From Pseudorhodoferax sp. Leaf267 (lineage in GTDB: Bacteria; Pseudomonadota; Gammaproteobacteria; Burkholderiales; Burkholderiaceae_C), in assembly GCF_001422405.1 (NCBI RefSeq), contig NZ_LMMV01000025.1:359708-423707 (forward strand): a DNA stretch of 64,000 nt, in the 5' to 3' direction. The notes under the pieces were generated by a model. It saw only the letters and a list, made by a program, of their open reading frames with translations. It was not told where the DNA came from and ran no database searches. Shown here piece by piece: positions 1-9,062 of this stretch. Numbering within the stretch: the first letter of the stretch is position 1; each line of letters opens with the position of its first letter. The translations under genes and the position numbers were made by a program.

Positions 1-791
1 AGCTGCAGGTGGGCAGCAACTGGAACTTCAACGCCGGCCTGCGCCACGACCGTGCCAGGAACAGCGTCGAAGGCGGCTACGACGTGAGCCACAACAGTTT
101 CAACGCCGGTGCGATGTACATCACCTCCGTGGGCATCGCGCCCTACATCAGCTATTCGGAGTCCTTCAAGCCGACGGTGGGGGTAGACAGCGACAACCGG
201 CCCTATGTGCCCTATGAAGGCCGGCAGGCCGAAGTGGGTGTGAAGCTGGAGCCCTCCTGGCTCAACGGCGGCAACATGACCTTCGCCTACTTCGACCTGC
301 AGGAGAAGAACGCGCTGGCGGCCGATGCCTCCAACGTGCAACGCCAGATCGGCAAGCGCACCAACCGCGGCTTCGAATGGCAGGGCGACTTCAAGATCCA
401 GCGCGCCACCGCCATCAAGGCGTCCTACACGCACAACGACTCGGACCAGGACCGCACCGTCACCGACACCGTGCGCACGCCGCTGATCCCGCGTAACCAG
501 GCCAGCCTGTGGGTCAGCCACAAACTGAACCTGGCCGGCACCAACGGCCTCACCGTGGCGACCGGCGCGCGCTACAACGGCTCCACGGTCGACGAGACCT
601 ACTACCCGGGCCGCAAGATCGCCGCGTTCACGCTGCTGGACCTGATGGTGCGCTACGAGATCGACCGCAACTGGGCGCTGCAGCTGAACGCACGCAACCT
701 GACGGACAAGACCTATGTCAGCGCCTGCGACTTTTACTGCTACTACGGCGGTGGCCGCACGGTGGACGTGCAACTGCAGTACCGCCGCTAA
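1..791 (+). CDS. TonB-dependent siderophore receptor, C-terminal part (5' end outside window)
   Basis: The reading frame is open from the window edge, so this is the last ~262 residues of an outer-membrane ferric-siderophore receptor; signal peptide, TonB box and plug lie upstream. What is visible is alternating amphipathic beta-strand sequence of the 22-strand barrel, with the typical YISYSESF strand, the EVGVKLEP strand and a final strand ending in aromatic/basic residues (LQYRR). The last extracellular loop has a Cys-x4-Cys pair (SACDFYCYYGGGR), also seen in the receptor at 5084-7237 and common in FhuA/FoxA-like hydroxamate receptors. Sixteen bases separate it from the PepSY gene, so co-transcription is likely. 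The siderophore cannot be named from this fragment. Confidence 0.93.
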   Translation, partial: LQVGSNWNFNAGLRHDRARNSVEGGYDVSHNSFNAGAMYITSVGIAPYISYSESFKPTVGVDSDNRPYVPYEGRQAEVGVKLEPSWLNGGNMTFAYFDLQEKNALAADASNVQRQIGKRTNRGFEWQGDFKIQRATAIKASYTHNDSDQDRTVTDTVRTPLIPRNQASLWVSHKLNLAGTNGLTVATGARYNGSTVDETYYPGRKIAAFTLLDLMVRYEIDRNWALQLNARNLTDKTYVSACDFYCYYGGGRTVDVQLQYRR

Positions 792-807
792 GGCAGGCTG
801 AACGCCC

Positions 808-1947
808 ATGCTCAGCAGCCGCGCCATCCGCCACTGGACCTGGACCCACAAGTGGTCCAGCCTGGTCTGCACCGTGTTCATGCTGCTGCTGTGCATCACC
901 GGGCTGCCGCTGATCTTCCACCACGAGATCGGCCACCTGCTCGGCACCGAGATCGAGGCGGCCGAGATGCCCGCAGACTCCCCGCGCGCCGACCTGGACG
1001 CCATCATGCGGCTGGCCGGCGAGCGCTACCCGGGCCTGCAGGGCATGTTCGCCTCGCAGGAAGAGGACGACGACCGTGTCTGGTACGTGACCATGGCGCC
1101 CACACCCGACGCGACCGCCGGCTTCAAGCAGGTGGCCGTGGACGCACGCACCGGCCGCGCGCTGGGCGATCCGCCGCTGGACAGCGGCTTCATGTACATC
1201 ATGCGGTCGCTGCACATCGACCTGTTCGCAGGCCTGCCGGGCATGCTGTTCCTGGGCCTCATGGGCGTGCTGCTGCTGGTCTCGCTGGTGTCGGGCACCG
1301 TGCTCTATGCGCCCTTCATGCGCAAGCTGCGGTTCGGCGAGATCCGGCGCGCGCGCAGCCCGCGCGCCAAGTGGCTGGACCTGCACAACCTGCTGGGCAT
1401 CGTCACGCTGGTGTGGTTCACGGTGGTGGGCGCCACGGGCGTCATCAACGCCTGGGCCGACCTGCTGGTCAAGTACTACCAGCACACCGAGGTGGCCGCC
1501 ATGCTGGCGCCCTACAAGGACAAGCCGCCGCTCGCAACGCCCGGCTCGCTGCAGCGCGCCGTGGCCGCTGCGCTGGCCCACGAGCCCGGCATGAAGGTGG
1601 CGTTCGTCGCCTTTCCGGGCACCGGTTTCTCCAGCCCGCACCACTACGGCGTGTACCTGCGCGGTGGCGAGCATGTGACGGCCAAGCTGCTCAAGCCCGT
1701 GCTGGTCGATGCGGCCACCAGCCAGGTCACCGATGCGCGCGCGCTGCCGTGGTATCTGGCCGTGCTGCTGGTCTCGCAGCCGCTGCACTTCGGCGACTAC
1801 GGCGGCGTGCCCATGCAGATCCTGTGGGCGCTGCTGGACATCGTGACCATCGTCGTGCTCGTCACGGGCCTGTACCTGTGGGTCAAGCGGCGCCAGCCGC
1901 AGGCCAAGGGTTCCGCTACCGGCGCCGCGGCGCCCGTGCGCAGCTGA
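808..1947 (+). CDS. PepSY-associated transmembrane protein (siderophore/iron-uptake linked)
   Basis: 379 residues. An N-terminal membrane helix (about residues 17-37), a periplasmic PepSY-like domain (about 40-135), helices near 140-165 and 190-215, a second periplasmic PepSY-like stretch and a C-terminal helix give the layout of the PepSY-TM family. Relatives next to siderophore receptors are thought to act as inner-membrane ferric-siderophore reductases or accessory proteins; that role is inference here. Histidines suited to heme or metal binding lie at the membrane edges (HWTWTHKW, FHHEIGHLL). It follows a receptor gene closely, and its stop overlaps the start of the next small gene (ATGA), so the three form one iron-uptake transcription unit. 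Confidence 0.88.
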   Translation: MLSSRAIRHWTWTHKWSSLVCTVFMLLLCITGLPLIFHHEIGHLLGTEIEAAEMPADSPRADLDAIMRLAGERYPGLQGMFASQEEDDDRVWYVTMAPTPDATAGFKQVAVDARTGRALGDPPLDSGFMYIMRSLHIDLFAGLPGMLFLGLMGVLLLVSLVSGTVLYAPFMRKLRFGEIRRARSPRAKWLDLHNLLGIVTLVWFTVVGATGVINAWADLLVKYYQHTEVAAMLAPYKDKPPLATPGSLQRAVAAALAHEPGMKVAFVAFPGTGFSSPHHYGVYLRGGEHVTAKLLKPVLVDAATSQVTDARALPWYLAVLLVSQPLHFGDYGGVPMQILWALLDIVTIVVLVTGLYLWVKRRQPQAKGSATGAAAPVRS

Positions 1948-2123
1948 TGCGCGCGTCGTTCCTGCGCGTCTGGGGCTGGCCGATCGCGCTGGGCCTGGTC
2001 AGCGGCACGGGTTTGGTCAGCGCGCTGCTGGCCGACGGCTGGTACGACTGGTGGTCCTGGCTGGGCCTGGGCCTGCCAGTCATGGTCGGCGCCTGGTTCT
2101 GGTGGCGCCCGCACAAGCCTTAG
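1947..2123 (+). CDS. Small hypothetical membrane protein (58 aa) coupled to PepSY gene
   Basis: The ATG overlaps the stop codon of the PepSY gene (ATGA), which implies translational coupling. The 58-residue product has two hydrophobic segments (about residues 9-28 and 36-52) separated by a short Trp/Asp/Tyr-rich turn (DGWYDWWSW) and a basic C-terminus (RPHKP). Small two-helix proteins of this kind commonly accompany PepSY-TM genes at the end of siderophore receptor operons. A role as a small subunit of the PepSY reductase is possible but unproven. No catalytic motif is visible. Confidence 0.72.
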   Translation: MRASFLRVWGWPIALGLVSGTGLVSALLADGWYDWWSWLGLGLPVMVGAWFWWRPHKP

Positions 2124-2198
2124 CCACCTTCCTTTTCAAGCAAGCCCGCAGCTGCCGCCACGTGTCTTGCTCCCCGGTTGTCAAAACGAGGAGCTTTC

Positions 2199-2774
2199 AT
2201 GCGACAGCACATTCCACGCCGCGGCGCGCGCCCGCGGACCACCACCCTGATGGGCGCATGCGTGCTGGCCTGCGCGGCCGGCGCGCCGGCGCAGACCGCC
2301 TTGCCCGAGGTGCGCGTGATCGACAGCGCATCGACCACCGAGGGCACCTACACCGCGCGTGAACTGGACATCGGCAAGACCGGCCTGTCGCCGCGCGAGA
2401 CGCCGCAGTCCGTCAGCGTGATCACGCGCCAGCAGCTGGACGATCGCAACGTCACCAAGCTGGACCTCGCGCCGTCCACCACCGTGTCCGTGGGCACCAC
2501 CCGCCAGCGCGTGCGCTCCATGGTCGACCATGGCCTGCCGGCCTATGCCGATGGCCGCCTGCTGGATGTGCCGCGCAGCACCGTGGTCGGCACGCGCGCG
2601 ACCCGCCAGGACATGGACACGCTGGATGTCTTTGTCGAGCTGGAGCACCGGCTGGACAACGGCGGCCTCGTCAAGCCTGCGCTGCGCGACGTGCGCAGTG
2701 AGGGCCTGGAGCTCGAAGCCAGCGGCCAGGTCGCGCCGCGCAGTGCCGTGCTCGCGCTGCGGGTGCGCTACTGA
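2199..2774 (+). pseudogene. Internally deleted TonB-dependent siderophore receptor (191-aa in-frame remnant)
   Basis: The start is supported by a good ribosome site (CGAGGAG) and a clear signal peptide ending ACAAGAPAQT. The first ~85 residues look like a normal receptor start: mature N-terminus, then the plug motif GLSPRETPQSVSVITRQQLD, which the next receptor nearly repeats (GLTPRETPQSMTIITRERM). The sequence then jumps, without losing the frame, to short pieces resembling mid-barrel (DGRLLDVPRS, DTLDVFVELEHRL) and late-barrel segments (VRSEGLELEASGQVAPR) and stops at 191 residues instead of ~700. Most of the plug and nearly all the barrel are missing, so it cannot form a transport pore. 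It reads as a receptor gene eroded by several in-frame deletions; expression as a small periplasmic protein cannot be excluded. Confidence 0.8.
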
Positions 2775-2810
2775 GCCGCAACGATTTCTTCATCACATCA
2801 AAGGCTATCC

Positions 2811-5042
2811 ATGTCCATGCATTGCATCCACCCCCCGCCCGCGCGCCGCGCGCTGTGCATCGCCGTCGTTGCGGTCTGCGGGGCAGCGCCTGCGCTTGCG
2901 CAGACCGCGGCCACGCTCAAGGAGATCACCGTCACCGACGGCCGCGATGCGACCACCGAGGGCACGCGCTCGTACACCACGACGGCGCCCCTGTCCACGG
3001 CCACCAAGCTCGGCCTCACGCCGCGCGAGACGCCGCAGTCCATGACCATCATCACGCGCGAGCGCATGGAAGAGCAGGGCCTGCAGACCCTGTCGGAGAC
3101 CCTGCAGCAGGTGACCGGCGTCTACGTCAGCAACAACGACACCGAGCGCATCACCTACAGCGCGCGCGGCTACAACATCAACAACTACCAGGTCGACGGC
3201 ATGCTGAACACCTTCGGCGGCTCGCTGAAGACCAACGGCGACAACATCGTCTACGACCGCATCGAGGTGGTGCGCGGGGCCACCGGGCTCATGACCGGCG
3301 CGGGTGACCCGTCGGCCACCGTGAACCAGGTGCGCAAGCGGCCCACGCGCGAGTTCCAGGGCAGCGCCGCGCTGCGCCTGGGCTCCCATGACCTGCAGCG
3401 TGCCGAGATCGACCTGTCGAGCCCGCTGGCCTTCGACGGCAAGGTCCGCGGTCGCTTCGTCGCGGCCAAGCAGGAGGCCGGCTCGTTCCGGCCCATGTAC
3501 AGGCAGGACATCGAGGCCGTCTACGGCATCGTCGAGGCCGACCTGGGGCCGGACACCACCATCGCCCTGGGCCACGAGCGCCAGAAGTCCGACCCGCGCG
3601 GCGTGACCTGGGGCACGGTGCCGTACTGGAACGCCGACGGCACCGAGGCCAACATGCCGTTCGACCTGAACCTGTCCACGCCCTGGTCGTCGTGGAACAT
3701 CCGCGAGAAGAAGACTTTCGCCACGGTGGAGCACCGCTTCCACCCCGACTGGCGCGTGCGCGCCGGCTTCACGCACAGCAACCGCGTGCAGGACGGCAGC
3801 CTGTACTTCGGCTTCGGCCAGTACCCGCGGGCCGATGGCAGCGGCATCACCGTGGCCTCGGGCCGCTTCCCGTCCGATGAGGACATGGACGTCGTCGACC
3901 TCAACGTGGACGGCAAGTTCCAGGCCTTCGGCCGCACGCACGACGTGCTGCTCGGCTGGGGCCAATCCAAAAAGGAGCTGAACAGCCTGCGTGTGCAGAA
4001 CGAAGGCGCAGACACGCTGCCGGGGAACTACGGCGTGATCCCGGACTGGCGCACCTGGACCGGCGACGTGCGCCAGTTCACGAGCGTGGACCTGCCGGTG
4101 CCCACCAGCGTCAACCTGATCCGCCAGAAAGCCGCCTACCTGGCCACCAGGCTGCACCTGGCCGACCCGCTGAAGGCCGTGCTGGGCGTGCGCTACGGCG
4201 CGTACGAAACGCGTACGCGCAACAACGCGGCCAGCGGCGCGCAGACCAGCGCCAGCGGCTACAAGAACGACGGCATCTGGACACCGTATGCCGGCCTGCT
4301 GTTCGACCTGACGCCGCAGTGGACGGCCTACACAGCCTACACCAGCATCTTCCAGCCGCAGAACTACCGCGACCGCGCCAACGAACCCATCGACCCGATG
4401 CAGGGCAACAGCATCGAGGCCGGCATCAAGGGCGAGCTGTTCGACAAGCGGCTGAACGTGTCGGCCGCCATCTTCCGCAGCAAGCGCGACAACGTGGCCG
4501 AGATCGACGACAGCGTGCCACCGAACTCGCTGCCCGGCGCGGTGCAGGCCTACCGCTCCACGGGAAAGGGCAACGTGACCGACGGTGTCGAGTTCGAGGC
4601 CGCCGGCCAGATCACGCGGCAGTGGAACGTGGCGGCCGGCTACAGCCACACGCGCTCGCGCCTGGCCAACGGCGAGCCGACCAACACCGGCACGCCGCGC
4701 AACCTGTTCAAGCTGTTCACGAGCTACCGCTTCGGCGATGGCCAGCGCTTCAGCGTGGGCGGCGGCGTGAACTTTCAGAGTGGCTTGTGGGCCACGGCGC
4801 AACGGCCGACCGGTGCCTACGCCGCCAACGGCAATGCGATCACCTCGCCGTCGCGCATCGCGCAAGGCCGCGTGTGGCTGGCCAGCCTGATGCTGGGCTA
4901 CCGCATCAGCGACAACCTGAGCGCCCAGCTCAACGTGAACAACCTGTTCGACAAGCACTACGCGAACCGCGTGGGCTTCTACAACGGCGTGCACTACGCC
5001 GACCCGCGCACCGCGACCGTCACGCTGCGCGCGACGTTCTGA
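2811..5042 (+). CDS. TonB-dependent siderophore receptor (FhuE/FpvA-like)
   Basis: 743 residues, full length for the family. A signal peptide ends at ...GAAPALAQT; the plug follows with PRETPQSMTIITRERM, the VDGML strand, and YDRIEVVRGATGLMTGAGDP, the conserved RIEVVRG(A/P)xG plug motif. The rest is a barrel whose last strand, ATVTLRATF, ends in Phe as needed for outer-membrane assembly. The C-terminal loop (GFYNGVHYADPR) resembles FhuE/FpvA-type receptors for hydroxamate or pyoverdine-like siderophores. I see no extra N-terminal signalling (STN) domain, so it probably does not drive a sigma/anti-sigma pair. AAAGG precedes the ATG; a second ATG two codons later is an alternative. Substrate assignment is inference. 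Confidence 0.93.
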   Translation: MSMHCIHPPPARRALCIAVVAVCGAAPALAQTAATLKEITVTDGRDATTEGTRSYTTTAPLSTATKLGLTPRETPQSMTIITRERMEEQGLQTLSETLQQVTGVYVSNNDTERITYSARGYNINNYQVDGMLNTFGGSLKTNGDNIVYDRIEVVRGATGLMTGAGDPSATVNQVRKRPTREFQGSAALRLGSHDLQRAEIDLSSPLAFDGKVRGRFVAAKQEAGSFRPMYRQDIEAVYGIVEADLGPDTTIALGHERQKSDPRGVTWGTVPYWNADGTEANMPFDLNLSTPWSSWNIREKKTFATVEHRFHPDWRVRAGFTHSNRVQDGSLYFGFGQYPRADGSGITVASGRFPSDEDMDVVDLNVDGKFQAFGRTHDVLLGWGQSKKELNSLRVQNEGADTLPGNYGVIPDWRTWTGDVRQFTSVDLPVPTSVNLIRQKAAYLATRLHLADPLKAVLGVRYGAYETRTRNNAASGAQTSASGYKNDGIWTPYAGLLFDLTPQWTAYTAYTSIFQPQNYRDRANEPIDPMQGNSIEAGIKGELFDKRLNVSAAIFRSKRDNVAEIDDSVPPNSLPGAVQAYRSTGKGNVTDGVEFEAAGQITRQWNVAAGYSHTRSRLANGEPTNTGTPRNLFKLFTSYRFGDGQRFSVGGGVNFQSGLWATAQRPTGAYAANGNAITSPSRIAQGRVWLASLMLGYRISDNLSAQLNVNNLFDKHYANRVGFYNGVHYADPRTATVTLRATF

Positions 5043-5083
5043 TGCCTTTGCACCATGTTTCTCCACATCCACAGGACTTGACC

Positions 5084-7237
5084 ATGCACCGCACAACTCT
5101 CCATCCCGTGGCCGCGGCTGCGGCTGTGTTGCTCACCACGCTGCAAGGCGCGGCCTGGGCGCAGGCCACACCCACCACAGCCACCACGCCGGCCACCACC
5201 GCCGGCACGCTCAGCGAAATCCGCGTGAACGCCAGCGCCGAGCGCGAGACCGCCACCTCCCCCGTCGTCGGCTACCGCGCCAGGCGCGCCGCCACGGCCA
5301 CCAAGACCGACACGCCGCTGGCCGAGACGCCGCAGTCCGTCACCGTAGTCACGCGCGACCAGCTCGTCGACCAGGGCGCGACCAACCTGCAGGACGCGCT
5401 GGCCTATGCGGCCGGCGTGCGGTCCGACGGCTACGGCCTGGACTCGCGCGCCGATTCGGTGATGATCCGCGGCACCGAGCCCAGCATCTACCTGGACGGG
5501 CTGCAGCAGAACTCGGCCGGCTGGTACACCAGCACCACGCGGCCCGACCCGTACGTGATGGAGCGCATCGAGGTGCTGCGCGGCCCGGCCGGCATGCTGT
5601 TCGGCGCGGGCACGGCGGCCGGCGTGGTCAACATGGTCAGCAAGCGGCCGCTGCAGGATGCGCAGCGCGAGGTGGGCGTGCAGTTCGGCAGCCATGGCCG
5701 CAAGCAGGTGCAGGCCGATTTGACCGGGCCGCTGTCGGACCAGTGGTCCTACCGCATCGTCGCGCTGCACCGCAAGGCCGACACCCAGGTCGACTACGTG
5801 CCCGACGACCGCACGCTGATCGCGCCCTCGCTGGCCTGGCGGCCGGACGGCGCCACCTCGCTCGTGCTGCAGGGCTTCTGGCAGAAAGACAAGACCGGCA
5901 GCACGTCGCAGTTCTTCCCGTGGCAGGGCACGTTGCTGCCCAACCCGAACGGCCGGCTGCCCACCAGCCGATTCATCGGCGAGCCGGGCGACGGCTACGA
6001 CAGCGACCGCAAGTCCTTCGGCTGGCAGTTCGAGCACAGGTTCAACGACCAGTGGACGTTGCGCCAGAACCTGCGCATCTCGCGCAACGAAAACGACTCG
6101 GACTACTTCTACGCGAACTTCTTCGGCAACGGCGTCGACGCGGGCCCGGGCGGCTGGAGCGTGGACCCGATCAACCAGCGGCTCATCGAGCGCTACTACG
6201 GCAGAAGCATCACGCGCACGCGCATGACCGGCGTGGACACGCATGCCGAGGGCCATCTGCAGACCGGCGCCGTGCGGCACACGCTGCTGGCGGGCCTGGA
6301 CTATTCGCGCCAGCGCGAGCACAAGCGCGAGGGCGCCAGCCAGACGAGCGTGATCGATGCCTACGCACCGGTCTACGGCGTGAACCTGCCGGACCGCGGC
6401 AACCTGGTGGGCACTCCGGGCACGACGCAGCGCAACGTCGGCGTCTACCTGCAGGACCAGATGCAGCTGGACCGCTGGATCGTCGTCGCCGGCCTGCGGC
6501 ATGACCGCGCGACCGCCGGCACCGACGGCAGCGACGACGAGACCACCAGCGCCACGACCAAGCGCCTGGGCCTGATGTACACCTTGCCCGCGGGCTGGTC
6601 GCCCTATGTGAGCTACACCGAGTCCTTCACGCCCCTGAGTGGCCGCATGGCCAGCGGCGGCCTGTTCAAGCCCTTGCGTGGCGAGCAGGTCGAGGCCGGA
6701 GTGAAGTACATGCCCGAGGGCGCGTCCACCAGCGTCACGGCCTCGGTCTACAAGCTCAAGGAAAAGAACCGCACCATCTCCGACCCGACCGATCCACGCG
6801 TCGGCCTGCAGCTCGATGCGACGCGCAACAAGGGCGTGGAGCTGGAGCTGAAGACGTCGGTGGGCAGGAGAACCGACCTCATTGCGCACTTCAACTACAC
6901 CGATGCCGACGACAAGCTCGGCGGCATGCCGCGCCGCCAGGCCGCGGTGTGGGCCAAGCAGGGCTTCGCGATCGCAGACCTCGCAGGCTTCTCGGTCGGC
7001 GCGGGTGTGCGCTTCATGAGCAGCTTCAGCGACCGCTCCGAGGCCGCGCCCGGCCCGCGGGTGCCATCGGTCACGCTGCTGGACCTGGTGCTCGCCTACG
7101 ACACCGACGCCTGGCGCTTCGCGCTCAACGTGAACAACGCGGCCGACAAGGTGTATGTGAGCACCTGCCTGGCGCGCGGCGACTGCTGGTGGGGCGCGCG
7201 GCGCACCGTGGTGGCCAGCGCGACGTATCGGTTCTAG
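5084..7237 (+). CDS. TonB-dependent siderophore receptor (FhuA/FoxA-like)
   Basis: 717 residues. I chose the ATG at 5084 because it starts a proper signal peptide (MHRTTLHPVAAAA...GAAWAQA); the in-frame ATG at 5042 would add 14 polar residues before it. The plug has TPLAETPQSVTVVTRDQL and VMERIEVLRGPAGMLFGAG, followed by VVNMVSKRP; barrel strands continue to a terminal TYRF. The final loop contains a Cys-x5-Cys pair (STCLARGDCWWG), as in the receptor at the window start. No signalling domain is present. Only 41 bases separate it from the preceding receptor, so the two are probably co-transcribed. Likely imports a ferric hydroxamate siderophore with TonB energy; the exact substrate is unknown. 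Confidence 0.93.
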   Translation: MHRTTLHPVAAAAAVLLTTLQGAAWAQATPTTATTPATTAGTLSEIRVNASAERETATSPVVGYRARRAATATKTDTPLAETPQSVTVVTRDQLVDQGATNLQDALAYAAGVRSDGYGLDSRADSVMIRGTEPSIYLDGLQQNSAGWYTSTTRPDPYVMERIEVLRGPAGMLFGAGTAAGVVNMVSKRPLQDAQREVGVQFGSHGRKQVQADLTGPLSDQWSYRIVALHRKADTQVDYVPDDRTLIAPSLAWRPDGATSLVLQGFWQKDKTGSTSQFFPWQGTLLPNPNGRLPTSRFIGEPGDGYDSDRKSFGWQFEHRFNDQWTLRQNLRISRNENDSDYFYANFFGNGVDAGPGGWSVDPINQRLIERYYGRSITRTRMTGVDTHAEGHLQTGAVRHTLLAGLDYSRQREHKREGASQTSVIDAYAPVYGVNLPDRGNLVGTPGTTQRNVGVYLQDQMQLDRWIVVAGLRHDRATAGTDGSDDETTSATTKRLGLMYTLPAGWSPYVSYTESFTPLSGRMASGGLFKPLRGEQVEAGVKYMPEGASTSVTASVYKLKEKNRTISDPTDPRVGLQLDATRNKGVELELKTSVGRRTDLIAHFNYTDADDKLGGMPRRQAAVWAKQGFAIADLAGFSVGAGVRFMSSFSDRSEAAPGPRVPSVTLLDLVLAYDTDAWRFALNVNNAADKVYVSTCLARGDCWWGARRTVVASATYRF

Positions 7238-7357
7238 CGCGCCCGGCTCCGGATACGCGTTCGGCTCCCAGGCCGAACAACCCGCGCATGGCCTGGCGGA
7301 CTGGTCCTGGCCGATGGCGGGGCCGCCTGCGTGATGCCGGCCGGCCTTGATCGTCAC

Positions 7358-7460
7358 GAAGCGTTTGTGCTCAACGGCCTTGTCGTACAGGGCCTGGCGG
7401 AGCGCTGGCTCGATGAAGCCGTCGTCCCGGCCACGCCCGATGACGCACTACCATCACCGA
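7358..7460 (-). pseudogene. Possible C-terminal remnant of an alpha/beta hydrolase
   Basis: On the minus strand, just after an in-frame TAG, a ~33-residue frame reads GFIEPALRQALYDKAVEHK followed by RFVTIKAGRHHAGG. This resembles the end of alpha/beta hydrolases, where a helix carrying ALY(D/E)xA is followed by a KR(F/L)VxIxGxxH strand bearing the catalytic His. Nothing recognisable precedes it, and the continuation runs into sequence opposite the receptor gene. It may be a scrap of an older gene in the 265-base gap between 7237 and 7503. The match is short and could be chance. Confidence 0.22.
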
Positions 7461-7502
7461 CAGCCCGCGCACGCCTTCCAGTGGCTGTTGTAACGATGGA
7501 GC

Positions 7503-8961
7503 ATGTTCCGCATGAGGCTGACCGCCCTTGGGGTCCTCGTCGCGTTGAGTCTCTTTGCTGTTCCGGCGGCGTCTGCGCCCGTCGAAGATTCTTGCGGCAC
7601 CCCGCGACACGCGAGCGACGGGTGGCAGGTCGAAACGAATCCCGAGTCCGCCGGATTCGATCCGAGCCTTCTTTGCGAAGCCGTGCGGGACTTTTTACAA
7701 AGCTCCCGTAACCTGCACGGCTTTGTGGTCGAGCGCCATGGCCGGCTGATGGCCGAGGCCTATCGCACGGGGCCCGACAGGTCGACATACGCGCTGTGGG
7801 CAAGCCGGGTCGGCTTTGATCAGGACACACCACACGACGTTCGCTCCATCACGAAATCCGTCGTGGCATTGCTTTGGGGCATTGCCGAGAACGAGCGCGC
7901 CGTGCCGCCGCTTGCCACGCCGATTCTGGACCTGCTGCCGGCACTCGCCGATCTGCGCAACGGCGGTCGCGAGCGCATCACGGTGGCCGACATGCTGTGC
8001 ATGCGCAGCGGTCTCGCCTGGGATGAAAGCGGACGTCACGGCCGATGGAATAACGATGAGAACGGCCTGCTGTGGCGTGGCGACCGCGCCCGCTACGTGT
8101 TTGATCGGCGTGTTTCGGCCTCGCCTGGTACGCACTTCAATTACAACGGCGGACTCACTGCGGTGTTGGGGGCTTGTGCTGGAGGAGCGGACGGGCCAGA
8201 GCCTGGAGGCCTATGCCCGTCAGCGGCTGTTCGAGCCACTTGGCCTGCGTGATTGGGAGTGGGTCAATGATGTGCGTGGCCGCACGCGCGCCTACACCGG
8301 GTTGCGCTTGCGCCCGCGTGATGTGGCGCGCATTGGAAGGATGGTGTTGCAGGGAGGGCGCTGGGAAGGCCGGCAAATCGTTCCACAGCCTTGGGTGCAG
8401 ACCTTGCTCTCGCCGTGCAAGCCAGGCGAGGAGTACGGCCACCATTGGTGGCTCGGCAGCGTGTGGGTTCACGGCCAGCAAGTCGGCTGGCATGGGGCCC
8501 TGGGGAACGGAGGGCAGCGCTTGTTCGTTGTACCGAGCCTGGACCTGGTCGTGGTGATGACCGCCGGCGAGTACAACGGCGGACGGAGCATCGGCCGTGC
8601 GCAGCAGCACCTCTTGCAGCAGGTGGTGGCCGCGACAAGCGAGCACGCTGGCAAGCAGGCGGCTGCGACCACGCCTGCCCCCGCAGCGGCAGCGCAGGCG
8701 GGCCCGGTCGAGATGCGCGCCATCAAGCAGTCCATCACCGAGGAAGACGGTGGCGCGCGCGTGTACGTGCATTTGAAGGTCGCTCCTGGAGCGAACCTAC
8801 CGTTCACGACCCTGCGCTTGCGGGTGCGCGACAAGGCCCTCGTGGCGGGACTTCGCAACGGCGCCAGCGTGAAGTTCAGCGCAGAGCGTATCGACGGTGA
8901 GAACACACTCATGGCCATCCGAGCCGTCCCGGCGTGCGTGCGCTTTCAGCCTTGCGATTGA
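7503..8961 (+). pseudogene. Serine beta-lactamase/esterase family protein with CusF-like tail, frameshifted
   Basis: Two overlapping frames make one protein. Frame one has a signal peptide (cleavage near AVPAASA), the class C active-site motif S-I-T-K (Ser115, Lys118) and the Tyr motif FNYNGG, then runs off after VLG. The +1 frame continues smoothly with GLVLEERTGQSLEAYARQRL, the third motif region (HGALGNGGQ) and the end of the hydrolase. The break is a run of five G at 8168-8172; removing one G restores VLGLVLEERTG. After an Ala/Pro linker, the last ~75 residues (VRDKALVAGLRNGASVKFSA...) resemble the CusF/CzcE-type copper-binding fold, but the usual Met ligands are absent. Codon use is more A/T-rich than the neighbours, suggesting transfer. 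A sequencing error in the G run is the alternative. Confidence 0.8.
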
Positions 8962-8984
8962 CCACCAGTTCTGCAATCTGGTGG
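8962..8984 (+). terminator. Hairpin after beta-lactamase-like gene
   Basis: One base after the stop at 8961, CCACCAG (8962-8968) and CTGGTGG (8978-8984) form a perfect 7-bp stem with a 9-base loop. There is no clear T tract, so it is a weak or bidirectional terminator candidate between two convergent genes. Confidence 0.5.
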
Positions 8985-9062
8985 GAACGCCGACATCGGC
9001 ATCGATGCGAGTTCGGGCGGGTAGCGGCCACTCTCGGGCGCGCGGGTTTGTCACTCTCCAGA

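Noticed and set aside
2805-5096. Minus-strand open frame of 763 codons opposite a siderophore receptor
   Set aside because: Low-complexity His/Arg/Val/Gln-rich translation with no domain; an antisense artefact of G/C-rich third positions.
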